Shown here: positions 7,052 through 15,591 of the stretch, piece by piece
Layout: each line of letters starts with the position of its first letter
Position numbering within the stretch: the first letter of the stretch is position 1
Assembly (NCBI GenBank): GCA_945864305.1
Contig: CAMBAJ010000020.1
Span: forward strand, 1-35,358
DNA length: 35,358 bases
Source: an uncultured Clostridia bacterium
GTDB lineage: Bacteria; Bacillota; Clostridia; Oscillospirales; Oscillospiraceae
Direction of reading: 5' to 3'
Notes under the pieces: generated by a model
The model's database searches: none
What the model saw: only the letters and a program-made list of their open reading frames with translations
Told to the model about the DNA's origin: nothing
Position numbers and translations under genes: made by a program

Positions 7052-7654
7052 ACCGCCCAGATTTGTGCCTGCGAATCAGCCGGCGTCGTCTTCACCGGGA
7101 GCGGCAGCTCCGTCGGTTTCCGCCGTGTCCATCTCGGCAGAGATGGTCAGCACATCCTCCAGTTCAAACTGGAGACCGTCCGCAAGCTGATCCCCCGCAC
7201 GACCACCGCCTGCCCGCCCACCGCAGTCTCCGGCTGCTGTCTGATGGGGACGGGATGTGGCTGTGTGGAAGACTGCCATGGCCCCTTTTACGGTCAGGCC
7301 GCCTCCATACACGCCTTCATTCCAAGTGAACACAGCAAGAACCGCGCCATCCGGTACACCGTCGGCAGCGGCCAGGAGGGGCTGAGCCTCTACGCCTCCG
7401 GATGCGGAGTGGAGGTCACCTGCCCCGCCTGCGGCGAAGCCGAGCTTTTGCTGCGCGGCACAGGCCAGGTGAAGTGGTTTTCTCCCAAATGCGCGGACCG
7501 CACTGAAAAAGCGGCCTATACCCTGGCAGTCCGCAGGGACCGGCAGGGACGCCTGTCGTTCAGAATGCAGTTTTCCGATCCCCACTCCCAATATGACAGC
7601 GGCTTCATCAAAGTCACCGGCCGCCCGTCGGACCTTCGCATGGGAGGCTGCTGA
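7052..7654 (+). CDS. Cysteine-rich hypothetical ORF, start unclear, possibly a gene remnant
   Basis: The frame ending at TGA 7652-7654 has about 80% G/C at third codon positions from roughly 7052 to the end, the same bias as the real genes here. That argues it is or was coding. The only in-frame start-like codons are TTG 6899, which lies before the previous gene's terminator, and ATG 7244; neither has a ribosome site. The translated text has cysteine pairs (SGCCLMG, CGCVEDC, VTCPACGEAELL) that could bind metal, and a C-terminal half of alternating hydrophobic and charged residues. I recognise no family. An antisense frame (7591 to 7076) is weaker, though it ends just before the hairpin at 7021-7050. 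The start coordinate given is only where coding bias becomes clear. Confidence 0.35.
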   Translation, partial: TAQICACESAGVVFTGSGSSVGFRRVHLGRDGQHILQFKLETVRKLIPRTTTACPPTAVSGCCLMGTGCGCVEDCHGPFYGQAASIHAFIPSEHSKNRAIRYTVGSGQEGLSLYASGCGVEVTCPACGEAELLLRGTGQVKWFSPKCADRTEKAAYTLAVRRDRQGRLSFRMQFSDPHSQYDSGFIKVTGRPSDLRMGGC

Positions 7655-7684
7655 GCCGAAACAATTCCGCCAAACCAGTCGCCA

Positions 7685-7726
7685 AACACACCGGCCCCGT
7701 CAGATCAATGATGGGGCCGGTGTGTT
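7685..7726. terminator. Hairpin between convergent genes
   Basis: 14-bp perfect stem (7685-7698 with 7713-7726) and 14-nt loop, between the cysteine-rich ORF (+) and the AraC gene (-). T-tracts are poor on both sides, so efficiency is uncertain. Confidence 0.6.
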
Positions 7727-7770
7727 CTCATATGAGCGCGTCCGGCTCTCCGCCGGCAGTTTTCCCGCGT

Positions 7771-8634
7771 CTAAAAGCTCTGGCGGTACTCCCGCGGCGT
7801 CATGCCGTATCGTTTTCTGAATTGGTGGTTAAAATTGGACAGGCTCTCAAAGCCCACATCCCCGGCGATGGTCAAAACCGCATCGGAAGACTTCCGCAAT
7901 CGCTCCGCCGCCGCGGCCAGCCGCCGGTCATTCAGATAGGTCACAAAGCTGCTTCCGGTCATCTGCTTGAACCAGCGCATAAAATGGCTGGTGCTGCAGC
8001 CGCAGCTGGCGGCGGCCTGTTCCACTGTCAGCTGCTGGGCGTATTCCGCTTCGATCTTCTGGAGTACCGCCTTCAGCCGGGCGGTGCTGGCGGATTCCTT
8101 GGGAATCGGCCCGGTGTGCATCCGCATCAGCAGAAACAGCAGCCGGAGCATATCCGCCTTGACGCCCAGCTCGTACCCGGGTGCCCGTTCCCGGCACAGG
8201 TCCTCCGCGTCCGTCAGAGGCGCTATGACAGCGGCGTACTCTGCCTGACCGGGGGAGAGCCGTGTGGGGAGCGCCAGCCGCCCCGCCGCCAGCGGAACCA
8301 GATACTGCTGGGCGCAGATGTCCGCGGCGCCCGCGCCCAGAAAATCCACGTTGAAGATGATGTTCTCATACTCCATCCGCTCCCCGTCCATGCCCCGCAG
8401 GGCGTGGAGCGTCCCCGGCGGGACTACAAAGAGGTCCCCCGCCTCCGCCGCCATGGCCCGCTCTCCCACCTGGACCTGTCCGCGGCCCCTCTTCACATAA
8501 ATCAGCTCCATGCTGGTGTGCCAGTGCAGGGCCACAGCGGGAAAATCCCGGGGAATGGTGCAGGGATAGATATTGAACGGAAACAGCACACTGCCGTGCT
8601 GCTTCTTCTCCTGAAAGTCCGCGGTCAGCGTCAT
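7771..8634 (-). CDS. AraC-family transcriptional regulator with cupin sensor domain
   Basis: 287 residues from ATG 8634. An in-frame TTG at 8640 has a better distance (9 nt) from GGAGG and could be the true start. The N-terminal half is an AraC-type cupin: HWHTSMELIYV (His37, His39, Glu43), then a G-x-G-x-V strand, then AGDLFVVPPGTLHAL. The last 100 residues hold the two helix-turn-helices of the AraC domain, LTVEQAAASCGCSTSHFMRWF and, after it, the VGFESLSNFNHQFRKRYG pattern. Such regulators usually respond to a sugar or similar ligand. It is divergent from glycogen phosphorylase, which makes that gene its most likely target, and it shares the 8641-8813 intergenic region with it. Confidence 0.93.
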   Translation of the reverse strand: MTLTADFQEKKQHGSVLFPFNIYPCTIPRDFPAVALHWHTSMELIYVKRGRGQVQVGERAMAAEAGDLFVVPPGTLHALRGMDGERMEYENIIFNVDFLGAGAADICAQQYLVPLAAGRLALPTRLSPGQAEYAAVIAPLTDAEDLCRERAPGYELGVKADMLRLLFLLMRMHTGPIPKESASTARLKAVLQKIEAEYAQQLTVEQAAASCGCSTSHFMRWFKQMTGSSFVTYLNDRRLAAAAERLRKSSDAVLTIAGDVGFESLSNFNHQFRKRYGMTPREYRQSF

Positions 8635-8753
8635 CGCCAAGCCAAAACGCCTCCTTTTCGCCGAATTATGATAGGATGCCGTCAAAAATTGCCGGGATTC
8701 CGCAAGAAATACAGTTATAAAAGAAATAATATAACAAGCAGTTTGAGAATGCA

Positions 8754-8766
8754 CGAAAAATTTTCG
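8754..8766. promoter_or_regulatory. Palindromic operator candidate before glycogen phosphorylase
   Basis: CGAAAAATTTTCG has 6-nt inverted arms around a central A. It lies in the AT-rich stretch between the AraC gene and glgP, about 50 nt before the glgP start, and is placed to act as a regulator site. No clean -35/-10 pair could be fixed here, although TATAAA-like sequence occurs near 8717. Confidence 0.3.
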
Positions 8767-8813
8767 AGTTGAACACCGATTGGAATACTTCTGAATGGAA
8801 GGAGAACTCTGCC

Positions 8814-11078
8814 ATGAATCCGTCTGTGGAAACGATTCTCTGTGAATACTGCGGAAAAGGTCTCCGCGAAGCCTCGAATCAGGACATATATCTGGCCCTG
8901 CTGCGCCTGGTGCAGGAGCGGGCGGAGGCGCGGGTCCGTCCGGTCTCCGGCAAAAAGCTCTACTACATTTCCGCCGAATTTCTGATTGGAAAGCTGCTGT
9001 CCAACAACCTCATCAACCTGGGGCTCTATGACGAGGTCCGGGACTGTCTGGCGGCAGCGGGAAAGTCCCTGGCCGACCTGGAAGAGTTTGAGCCGGAGCC
9101 CAGCCTGGGCAACGGCGGACTGGGCCGGCTGGCGGCCTGCTTCCTGGACTCTCTGGCGACGCTGGACCTGCCCGGCGACGGCATCGGCCTGCGGTATCAC
9201 TGCGGCCTGTTCCGGCAGAGCCTCCGGGACGGCGTACAGAACGAGCTGCCCGACACCTGGCTCACCGACGCCTGCTGGGCCGTGCCCACGGACACCGTCT
9301 ATCCGGTGGAAATGGCGGGAAAGACGTTCCAGGCCCGGCTGTACCAGCTGTCCGTCACCGGCTATCACGGCCGCACCAACCGCCTGGACCTCTTCGACCT
9401 GGACAGCGTGGACGAGGGCATTATCAGCGAGGGCATCTCCTTTGACAAGGACGACATCGACAGGAACCTGACCCTGTTTCTCTACCCAGACGACTCCGAC
9501 GAGGCGGGGCGGATGCTGCGCATCTACCAGCAGTACCTGATGGTCAGTGCCGGCGCCCAGCACATTCTGGCGGAGTGCGCGGCCCGGGGCTGCAATTACC
9601 ACGATCTGCCGGACTACGCCGCCATCCAGATCAACGACACCCACCCCAGCATGGTGATCCCGGAGCTGATCCGGCTGCTGGGAGAGCACGGCGTGGCGTT
9701 TGACGAGGCCGTGGATATCGTCACCAAGACCTGCGCCTACACGAACCACACCATCCTGGCGGAGGCCCTGGAAAAGTGGCCCCGGGCCTATCTGGATGCC
9801 ATCGTGCCCCAGCTGATGCCCATTATCGAGAAGCTGGACACCCTGGCCCGTACGCGGACGGAGGACGCAACCACCGCCATCATCGACGATGCCGGCCTTG
9901 TCCACATGGCCCACATGGATATCCATTTCACCCACTCCACCAACGGCGTGGCAGCGCTGCACACGGAGATTCTGAAAAACAGCGAGCTGACGAACTTCTA
10001 CAAGCTCTATCCCGAGAAGTTCAACAACAAGACCAACGGCATCACCTTCCGCCGGTGGCTTCTGCAGTGCAATCCCCGGCTCTCCGGGGAGATCGAGTCC
10101 CTCATCGGCCCCGGCTTCCAGCAGGACGCCGGCCAGCTGGAGCTGCTTCTCCCTCTGGCCGATGACCAGGACGTCCTGCGCCGCCTGGCGGACATCAAGG
10201 CCCGGAACAAGGAGGAGCTGGCGGGCTGGCTGTACCAGAAACAGGGTGTTCTCCTGAACCCCACCGCCATGTTCTCCATCCAGTCCAAGCGACTGCACCA
10301 GTACAAGCGCCAGCAACTGAACCTGCTGTTTCTCATCCACCAGTATCTGGAGATCAAAAACGGCCATCTCCCCGCCGTGCCCCTGGTCAGCATCTTCGGC
10401 GCCAAGGCCGCGCCGGCCTACACGCTGGCCAAGGACATCATCCATGCCCTGCTGGCTCTGTCCCGGGTCATTGCCGGTTCCCCGGAGGCCGCCCCCTGGC
10501 TGCAGATCGTGTTCGTGGAGAACTACAACGTCACCGCTGCGGAGAAGATGATCCCCGCCTGCGACCTCTCCGAGCAGATCAGTCTGGCCAGCAAAGAGGC
10601 CAGCGGCACCGGCAACATGAAGTTCATGCTCAACGGCGCCGTGACACTGGGCACCATGGACGGTGCCAATGTGGAGATTGCCCAGCGGGTGGGGGATGAG
10701 AACATCTATATCTTCGGCCAGAGCTCCGACCAGGTCATCCGCCGCTACGCGGCCGGGGACTACGATGCCCGGGAGTGGTACGACAGCGATCCCAACCTCC
10801 GCCGGGCCATCGACTTCCTCACCGGTCCCGAGATGCTTCAGGCCGGTCGGGAGGAGAATCTGGCCCGCCTGCGGGACGACCTGATGAACAAGGACTGGTT
10901 CCAGACCCTCCCGGATTTCAACGCCTATCTGGTCCGGAAGGAGCAGGCCATGGCGGACTACGCCAAGGGTCCCCTGGGGTGGCAGCGGAAATGCCTTGCC
11001 AACATCGCCAGGGCGGGCTTCTTCTCCTCTGACCGCACCATCGCCGCGTATAATCAGGATATCTGGCACCTGACCTGA
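8814..11078 (+). CDS. glgP: Glycogen/maltodextrin phosphorylase
   Basis: 754 residues; ATG 8814 is 10 nt after AAGGAG. A TTG-initiated extension to 8769 has no ribosome site. GT35 features are clear: YYISAEFLIG near residue 45, then GNGGLGRLAACFLDSLATL and GIGLRYHCGLF, and the pyridoxal-phosphate region EASGTGNMKFMLNGA with Lys603. The end motif GTMDGANVEI follows. The enzyme releases glucose-1-phosphate from the non-reducing ends of alpha-1,4-glucans, in the cytoplasm. Length fits the shorter bacterial phosphorylases (about 750-800). It stands between a divergent AraC regulator and a strong terminator, upstream of a maltodextrin uptake operon with MalQ. The two together would convert imported maltodextrins to glucose-1-phosphate and glucose. 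Confidence 0.96.
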   Translation: MNPSVETILCEYCGKGLREASNQDIYLALLRLVQERAEARVRPVSGKKLYYISAEFLIGKLLSNNLINLGLYDEVRDCLAAAGKSLADLEEFEPEPSLGNGGLGRLAACFLDSLATLDLPGDGIGLRYHCGLFRQSLRDGVQNELPDTWLTDACWAVPTDTVYPVEMAGKTFQARLYQLSVTGYHGRTNRLDLFDLDSVDEGIISEGISFDKDDIDRNLTLFLYPDDSDEAGRMLRIYQQYLMVSAGAQHILAECAARGCNYHDLPDYAAIQINDTHPSMVIPELIRLLGEHGVAFDEAVDIVTKTCAYTNHTILAEALEKWPRAYLDAIVPQLMPIIEKLDTLARTRTEDATTAIIDDAGLVHMAHMDIHFTHSTNGVAALHTEILKNSELTNFYKLYPEKFNNKTNGITFRRWLLQCNPRLSGEIESLIGPGFQQDAGQLELLLPLADDQDVLRRLADIKARNKEELAGWLYQKQGVLLNPTAMFSIQSKRLHQYKRQQLNLLFLIHQYLEIKNGHLPAVPLVSIFGAKAAPAYTLAKDIIHALLALSRVIAGSPEAAPWLQIVFVENYNVTAAEKMIPACDLSEQISLASKEASGTGNMKFMLNGAVTLGTMDGANVEIAQRVGDENIYIFGQSSDQVIRRYAAGDYDAREWYDSDPNLRRAIDFLTGPEMLQAGREENLARLRDDLMNKDWFQTLPDFNAYLVRKEQAMADYAKGPLGWQRKCLANIARAGFFSSDRTIAAYNQDIWHLT

Positions 11079-11098
11079 TGCATCAAAAGCTCTTCGCC

Positions 11099-11137
11099 GC
11101 CACGCGGATACCGTCTGGTATCCGCGTGGCTTTTTTC
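11099..11137 (+). terminator. Terminator of glgP
   Basis: 14-bp perfect stem (11099-11112 with 11117-11130), loop GTCT, followed by six Ts. A textbook intrinsic terminator that uncouples glgP from the LacI operon. Confidence 0.95.
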
Positions 11138-11249
11138 TCGTTTAATATTCGGCTTTCCAGACAAACGATTACTTCAAAAAGGTTTTTGACACTTCGTACA
11201 TAACCGTAACCCCGTCTTTGTATCAATCCACAAATTTCACAAATTCCAA

Positions 11250-11278
11250 TTGACATTTCATCCGTATTTGCATATATT
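11250..11278 (+). promoter_or_regulatory. Promoter of the lacI-type/maltodextrin operon
   Basis: TTGACA (11250-11255), 17-nt spacer, TATATT (11273-11278). Expected transcription start near 11285, ten bases before the palindromic operator. Confidence 0.88.
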
Positions 11279-11294
11279 TTATAGCAGAAGATGG

Positions 11295-11322
11295 CTGGAA
11301 ACGTTTCCAGTAACGTTTCCAG
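11295..11322. promoter_or_regulatory. Palindromic LacI/CcpA-type operator with overlapping half copy
   Basis: CTGGAAACGTTTCCAG (11295-11310) is a perfect 16-bp palindrome. It is followed at a 12-nt offset by a degenerate second copy sharing AACGTTTCCAG (11312-11322). The central CG and the arms fit LacI-family operators. The site also matches 13 of 14 positions of a Bacillus cre (TGWAARCGYTWNCW), so CcpA binding is an alternative. Its place just after the start of transcription suits repression by road-block, most simply autoregulation by the adjacent LacI protein. Confidence 0.8.
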
Positions 11323-11349
11323 GTAACTTACCCAAGAGGAGGGGGCAGC

Positions 11350-12363
11350 ATGACCATCAAGGATGTAGCGGAACACAGCGGTGTCTCCGTCAGTACGGTG
11401 TCCCGCGTCCTCAACGACCATCCCGATGTCAGTGACGTCGTCCGCTCCCGGGTCATGGAGGCTGTGCGGGAGCTGCACTATGTTCCCAACAACAGCGCCC
11501 GGGACCTGGTCCGTCCCCAGTCCGACGCCATCGGCCTGGTGGTCCGCGGCGTGGGCAACCCGTTTTTTACGGCGGTGATCCGCGCCATTGAGCAGGCTGT
11601 CGGCCAGGCGGGATATACGATGGTCCTTCACCAGATTCCCTCCGGCGAGGACGAACTGCTGGCCGCCGCCAGTCTGGCCCGGTCCAAAAAGCTCCGGGGT
11701 CTCATCTTGTTGGGCGGCTGCTTCGACTACACGCCGGAACAGACGGCGGCGCTGGAAATTCCCTTCGTGTGCTGCTCCTTCACCAACAGCTTCGGCAGTC
11801 TGGAAAAGGACGCCTACTCCTCTGTGTCCATTGATGACCAAGCGGAGGCCCGTCGGGCGGTGGAGGTCCTGATCCAGAAGGGCCACCGGAAGATCGCCGT
11901 CCTGCTGGACTCCGTCCGGGACCACTCCATCAGCGAGCTGCGCTACCGGGGCTACCGGCAGGCGCTGGCCGATCACGGCATCCCCCTGGACCCGGAGCTG
12001 GTGGCCGAGACCGGGGATTTCGACATGGCGGCCGCCTACGAGGGCACCCGGCGCCTGCTGGAGCGGCGGCGGGACTTCACTGCCCTGTTCGTCATTGCGG
12101 ACTCCATGGCCGTCGCCGCCATGAAGGCCCTCCACGACGGCGGACGCCGCATCCCGGAGGATTGCTCCATCATCGCCATCGACGGCATCGACATCTCCAA
12201 CTACACCGTTCCCACCCTCACCACCCTCATCCAGCCCCAGGCGGCTATGGGCGAGGAGGCCGTCCGCATTCTGCTGGACATGGTGGAAGAGCGGTCGGGC
12301 AACCGCCACGTCCGAATGGACACCACCCTGCGCACCGGCGGCAGCGTGGCCGCATACATCTGA
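11350..12363 (+). CDS. LacI-family regulator of the maltodextrin operon
   Basis: 337 residues, ATG preceded by AAGAGGAGGGGG. The N-terminus is the standard LacI DNA-binding domain, with MTIKDVAEHSGVSVSTVSRVL at residues 1-21 and HYVPNNSARDLV at the hinge. The remaining part is a PBP1-like effector domain (DAIGLVVRGVGNPFF, then alternating strands and helices to a C-terminal LIQPQAAMGEEAVR helix). Together with the first LacI protein in the window it is about the same length, but the operators differ, so they control different sets. It is the first gene of an operon continuing with the sugar-binding protein, two permeases and MalQ. A maltodextrin-type effector is inferred from those neighbours. 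Confidence 0.95.
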   Translation: MTIKDVAEHSGVSVSTVSRVLNDHPDVSDVVRSRVMEAVRELHYVPNNSARDLVRPQSDAIGLVVRGVGNPFFTAVIRAIEQAVGQAGYTMVLHQIPSGEDELLAAASLARSKKLRGLILLGGCFDYTPEQTAALEIPFVCCSFTNSFGSLEKDAYSSVSIDDQAEARRAVEVLIQKGHRKIAVLLDSVRDHSISELRYRGYRQALADHGIPLDPELVAETGDFDMAAAYEGTRRLLERRRDFTALFVIADSMAVAAMKALHDGGRRIPEDCSIIAIDGIDISNYTVPTLTTLIQPQAAMGEEAVRILLDMVEERSGNRHVRMDTTLRTGGSVAAYI

Positions 12364-12387
12364 TTTTTGCATCTGAAGATGTAAAAA
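12364..12387. other. AT-rich hairpin between lacI-type gene and binding-protein gene
   Basis: 11-bp stem (12364-12374 with 12377-12387) with one G-U pair. It directly follows the LacI stop and has no T-tract after it on the + strand. It could modulate the mRNA rather than terminate it; no second promoter is obvious before the binding-protein gene. Confidence 0.35.
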
Positions 12388-12430
12388 TAAATAACCGAAT
12401 TGAACCAATAAAAGGAAAAGGAGTATTGAG

Positions 12431-13756
12431 ATGAAAAAAGTATTTGCGCTTTTGCTGACCCTCTCTCTTTGCGTCGGCGTTCTGTCCGCCTGCGGCGGCA
12501 GCAAGACCGAGACCCCCGCTTCCTCCGGCAGTGATCAGGAAACCTCTGCCCCCGCCGCCACCGGCGCCGTCTACTATCTGAATTTCAAGCCCGAGCAGGA
12601 CGAGGCCTGGCAGAACCTGGCCAAAGCCTACACTGAGGAGACCGGCGTACCCGTCACCGTGGTCACCGCCGCCTCCGGCACCTATGAGCAGACCCTGATG
12701 AGCGAGATTGCCAAGAGCACTCCCCCCACCCTCTTCCAGGTCAACGGCCCCGTGGGTCTGGCCAACTGGAAGGACTACTGCTATGATCTGACCGGTTCCG
12801 ACGTCCTGGGCCAGCTGACCTCTGACGCCTATGCCCTGAAAGACGGCGACGCCACCCTGGGCATTGCCTACGTCATCGAGTCCTACGGCATCATCGTCAA
12901 CAAGACCCTGCTGGCCAAGGCCGGTTACTCTGTGGATGACATCAAGTCCTTTGCCAACCTGAAGCAGGTGGCCGAGGACATCACCGCCCGCAAGGCTGAG
13001 CTGGGCTTCGCCGCCTTCTCCTCCGCCGGTATGGACGGCTCCTCTGACTGGCGTTTCAAGACCCACCTGGCTAACCTGCCTATCTATTTCGAGTATCAGG
13101 ATAAGGGCATCGGCAGCACCGACGCCATCGAGGGCACCTATCTGGACAACTACAAGGCCATCTGGGACCTGTACATCAACAACTCCACCTGTGATCCCGC
13201 CGCCCTGTCCGGCAAGACCGGCGACGACTCCCGCAACGAGTTCCTGGCTGGCGAGGCCGTGTTCTATCAGAACGGCTCCTGGGAGTACGGCAATCTGGTG
13301 GGAGACGGCAAGTTCACCGACGATGATCTGGCTATGATCCCCATCTACATCGGTGCTGGCGATGAGGCCAACCAGGGCCTGTGCACTGGCACAGAGAACT
13401 ACTGGTGCGTCAACAACTCCGCCAAGGCAGAGGACATCCAGGCCACTCTGGACTTCATGAATTGGTGCGTCACCTCTGAGACCGGCACCAAGGCCATGGC
13501 CGAGGATATGGGCTTTGTCATCCCCTTCCAGGCCGCTCAGGAGTCTCCCAACCTGTTCGTGAAGCAGGATGCCGCCTACACCGCTGAGGGTAAGACCCCC
13601 GTTTCCTGGAACTTTACCACCATGCCCTCTGAGAACTGGAAGAACGAGCTGGGCACCGCTCTGACCGCCTATTCCGCCGGTACCGGCGACTGGGACGGCG
13701 TGGTCTCCGCCTTCGTGGACGGCTGGGCCAGCGAGTACGCTGCCGCCAACGGCTGA
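12431..13756 (+). CDS. Sugar ABC transporter substrate-binding lipoprotein
   Basis: 441 residues; ATG follows AAAAGGAG at 8 nt. Signal peptide with a Lys-Lys start, a hydrophobic core, and lipobox LSAC with the lipidated Cys21. A Ser/Thr/Pro/Ala-rich linker of about 25 residues follows, then a family 1 solute-binding domain (SBP_bac_1). Typical pieces are VTVVTAASGTYEQTLMSEIA, ALKDGDATLGIAYVIESYG, FLAGEAVFYQNGSWE and a late GLCTGTENYW region rich in aromatic residues that suit carbohydrate stacking. The protein captures an oligosaccharide at the outer membrane face of the cell. Codons are highly biased. With the two permeases and MalQ behind it, maltose or maltodextrins are the most likely ligands. 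Confidence 0.94.
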   Translation: MKKVFALLLTLSLCVGVLSACGGSKTETPASSGSDQETSAPAATGAVYYLNFKPEQDEAWQNLAKAYTEETGVPVTVVTAASGTYEQTLMSEIAKSTPPTLFQVNGPVGLANWKDYCYDLTGSDVLGQLTSDAYALKDGDATLGIAYVIESYGIIVNKTLLAKAGYSVDDIKSFANLKQVAEDITARKAELGFAAFSSAGMDGSSDWRFKTHLANLPIYFEYQDKGIGSTDAIEGTYLDNYKAIWDLYINNSTCDPAALSGKTGDDSRNEFLAGEAVFYQNGSWEYGNLVGDGKFTDDDLAMIPIYIGAGDEANQGLCTGTENYWCVNNSAKAEDIQATLDFMNWCVTSETGTKAMAEDMGFVIPFQAAQESPNLFVKQDAAYTAEGKTPVSWNFTTMPSENWKNELGTALTAYSAGTGDWDGVVSAFVDGWASEYAAANG

Positions 13757-13778
13757 TCCAAACACCGCGCGCATCAAG

Positions 13779-13810
13779 AACGGGGTGGGCTTTCCGCCCA
13801 CCCCGTTTTT
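13779..13810 (+). terminator. Intra-operon hairpin after the binding-protein gene
   Basis: 12-bp perfect stem (13779-13790 with 13796-13807), 5-nt loop and five Ts from the stem end. It lies between the binding-protein and permease genes of one operon. It is therefore probably leaky, giving more binding-protein mRNA than permease mRNA and protecting the 3' end of the short transcript. Confidence 0.85.
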
Positions 13811-13882
13811 CGTGGACTCCCCCTGCTCCCCAGCGGCGCCTGAACGGGCACCATGCCTTATTCCATCTTTAGGAGGGATATT

Positions 13883-14734
13883 GTGGAAAAAGCGATCAAG
13901 AGATATTGGCCGGTGTTCGTCCTTCCTACGTTTGCGGCGTTTCTTATCGGCTTCGTCTGGCCCTTTTTACAGGGCCTGTACCTGTCCTTCTGCAAATTCA
14001 TCACCATTGACAAGGCCAGCTTCAACGGCCTGAAAAACTACATCTTCGCCCTGACGGAGGCGGACTTCCTCCACTCCTTCTGGTTCACGGCGCTGTTCAC
14101 CGTGGTCTCCACCGCGTGCATCAACGTGGCGGCCCTGGCCATCGCCCTGGCTCTGACCCGGGAGATCAAGGGCACCAACCTGTTCCGCTCCGTCTTCTTC
14201 ATGCCGAACCTCATCGGCGGCATCGTACTGGGCTACATCTGGAACATCCTGCTCAACTGCGTGCTGACTCTGCTGGGCAAGCCCCTGCTGAGCCTCCACG
14301 CCCCCTACGGCTTCATCGGTCTGGTCATTCTCATGTGCTGGCAGCAGATCGGCTACATGATGATCATATACATCGCGGGCCTCCAGTCCATCCCCAACGA
14401 CTATCTGGAAGCCGCCCGCATCGACGGCGCCAACGAGCGCCAGATCCTCTGGAAGGTCAAGCTCCCCAACCTGATGCCCTCCATCACCATCTGCCTGTTC
14501 CTGAGCCTGACCAACGGCTTCAAGCTCTTCGACCAAAACCTGGCCCTGACTGGCGGCGATCCCGCCCACAAGACCGAGATGCTGGCGCTGAACATCTATC
14601 AGACCTTCTACGGCCGCTCCGGCCCCCAGTGGAAGGGCTACGGCCAGGCCAAGGCCGTCCTCTTTTGCATTCTGGTGGTGGTCATCGGCCTGGTCCAGCT
14701 GAAAGCGACCCGCTCCAAGGAGGTGCAGCAGTAA
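13883..14734 (+). CDS. Sugar ABC transporter permease (MalF-type)
   Basis: 283 residues from GTG 13883. I chose this start because AGGAGG lies 6 nt upstream; an ATG at 13853 would place that ribosome site inside the gene. About six membrane helices are visible, beginning VFVLPTFAAFLIGFVWPF. The cytoplasmic coupling loop EAARIDGANERQILWKVKLPNL has the EAA-G-LP pattern that docks on the ATPase. The first-subunit type of carbohydrate permease is indicated by length and order. It overlaps the next permease by one base (TAATG), showing tight translational coupling. Confidence 0.94.
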   Translation: MEKAIKRYWPVFVLPTFAAFLIGFVWPFLQGLYLSFCKFITIDKASFNGLKNYIFALTEADFLHSFWFTALFTVVSTACINVAALAIALALTREIKGTNLFRSVFFMPNLIGGIVLGYIWNILLNCVLTLLGKPLLSLHAPYGFIGLVILMCWQQIGYMMIIYIAGLQSIPNDYLEAARIDGANERQILWKVKLPNLMPSITICLFLSLTNGFKLFDQNLALTGGDPAHKTEMLALNIYQTFYGRSGPQWKGYGQAKAVLFCILVVVIGLVQLKATRSKEVQQ

Positions 14735-15579
14735 TGGCAAAGAAGCATACGGCAAAGGATTATGTCCTGACGGTCATTCTGGGGATCTTGTCCCTGGCCT
14801 GGGTGTATCCCATCTTCATGATCCTGTTCAACTCCCTGAAAAAGGAGACCTCCATCAGCACCGGCACCGCCTTTGAGCTCCCCACCGGCGAGAGCTTCAC
14901 GGGCCTTGCCAACTATCTCGACGCCCTGACCTCCAAGGGCTTCCTGTCCGCCTTCTGGTACAGCCTGGTCATCACCCTCACCTCCGTGGTGCTGATTCTG
15001 ATCTGCTGCTCCATGTGCGCCTGGTTCATCACCCGGGTCAAGGGCTGGTACAGCAAGGCCCTCTACTACCTGTTCGTGTTCTCCATGGTCGTCCCCTTCC
15101 AGATGCTGATGTTCACCCTGTCCGCCACGGCGGACCGCCTGCATCTCAGCAGTCCCTACACCATCTGCATCATCTATTTGGGCTTTGGCGCCGGACTGGC
15201 CGTGTTCATGTTCTGCGGCTTTATGAAGTCGATTCCCCTGGAGATTGAGGAGGCGGCCATGATCGACGGCTGCACCCCCCTCCAGACCTTCTTCCGAGTG
15301 GTGCTGCCCATTCTGAAACCCACCCTCATCTCTGTGGGCATTCTGGAGACCATGTGGCTGTGGAACGACTACCTGCTGCCCTATCTGGTGCTGGACCGCA
15401 CCAAGGGCTACATGACCATCCCCATTCTGATCCAGTATTTCCGCGGCAGCTACGGCAAGGTGGAGATGGGTCCCATGATGGCCTCCATCATGATGAACAT
15501 CATCCCCATCATCATCGTCTACCTCCTGTGCCAGAAGCACATTATCAAGGGCGTGGCCGCTGGAGCTGTCAAGGGCTGA
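14734..15579 (+). CDS. Sugar ABC transporter permease (MalG-type)
   Basis: 281 residues, ATG overlapping the stop of the first permease by one base, with AAGGAGG 10 nt upstream inside that gene. The first helix is VLTVILGILSLAWVYPIFMILFNSLK. There are about six helices, and the EAA loop (EEAAMIDGCTPLQTF through VVLPILKP) sits near residue 170-190, as in the second carbohydrate permease subunit. It forms the membrane channel with its partner. No ABC ATPase gene follows; the next gene is MalQ. In many Gram-positive bacteria such transporters use one shared ATPase (MsiK/MsmX type) encoded elsewhere, which I infer here too. Confidence 0.94.
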   Translation: MAKKHTAKDYVLTVILGILSLAWVYPIFMILFNSLKKETSISTGTAFELPTGESFTGLANYLDALTSKGFLSAFWYSLVITLTSVVLILICCSMCAWFITRVKGWYSKALYYLFVFSMVVPFQMLMFTLSATADRLHLSSPYTICIIYLGFGAGLAVFMFCGFMKSIPLEIEEAAMIDGCTPLQTFFRVVLPILKPTLISVGILETMWLWNDYLLPYLVLDRTKGYMTIPILIQYFRGSYGKVEMGPMMASIMMNIIPIIIVYLLCQKHIIKGVAAGAVKG

Positions 15580-15591
15580 GAGGTACCGCCC

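Noticed and set aside
7076-7591. 171-residue frame opposite the cysteine-rich ORF
   Set aside because: No ribosome site before its ATG and lower G/C at third codon positions than the + frame. Kept only as an alternative in the findings because its end abuts a hairpin.
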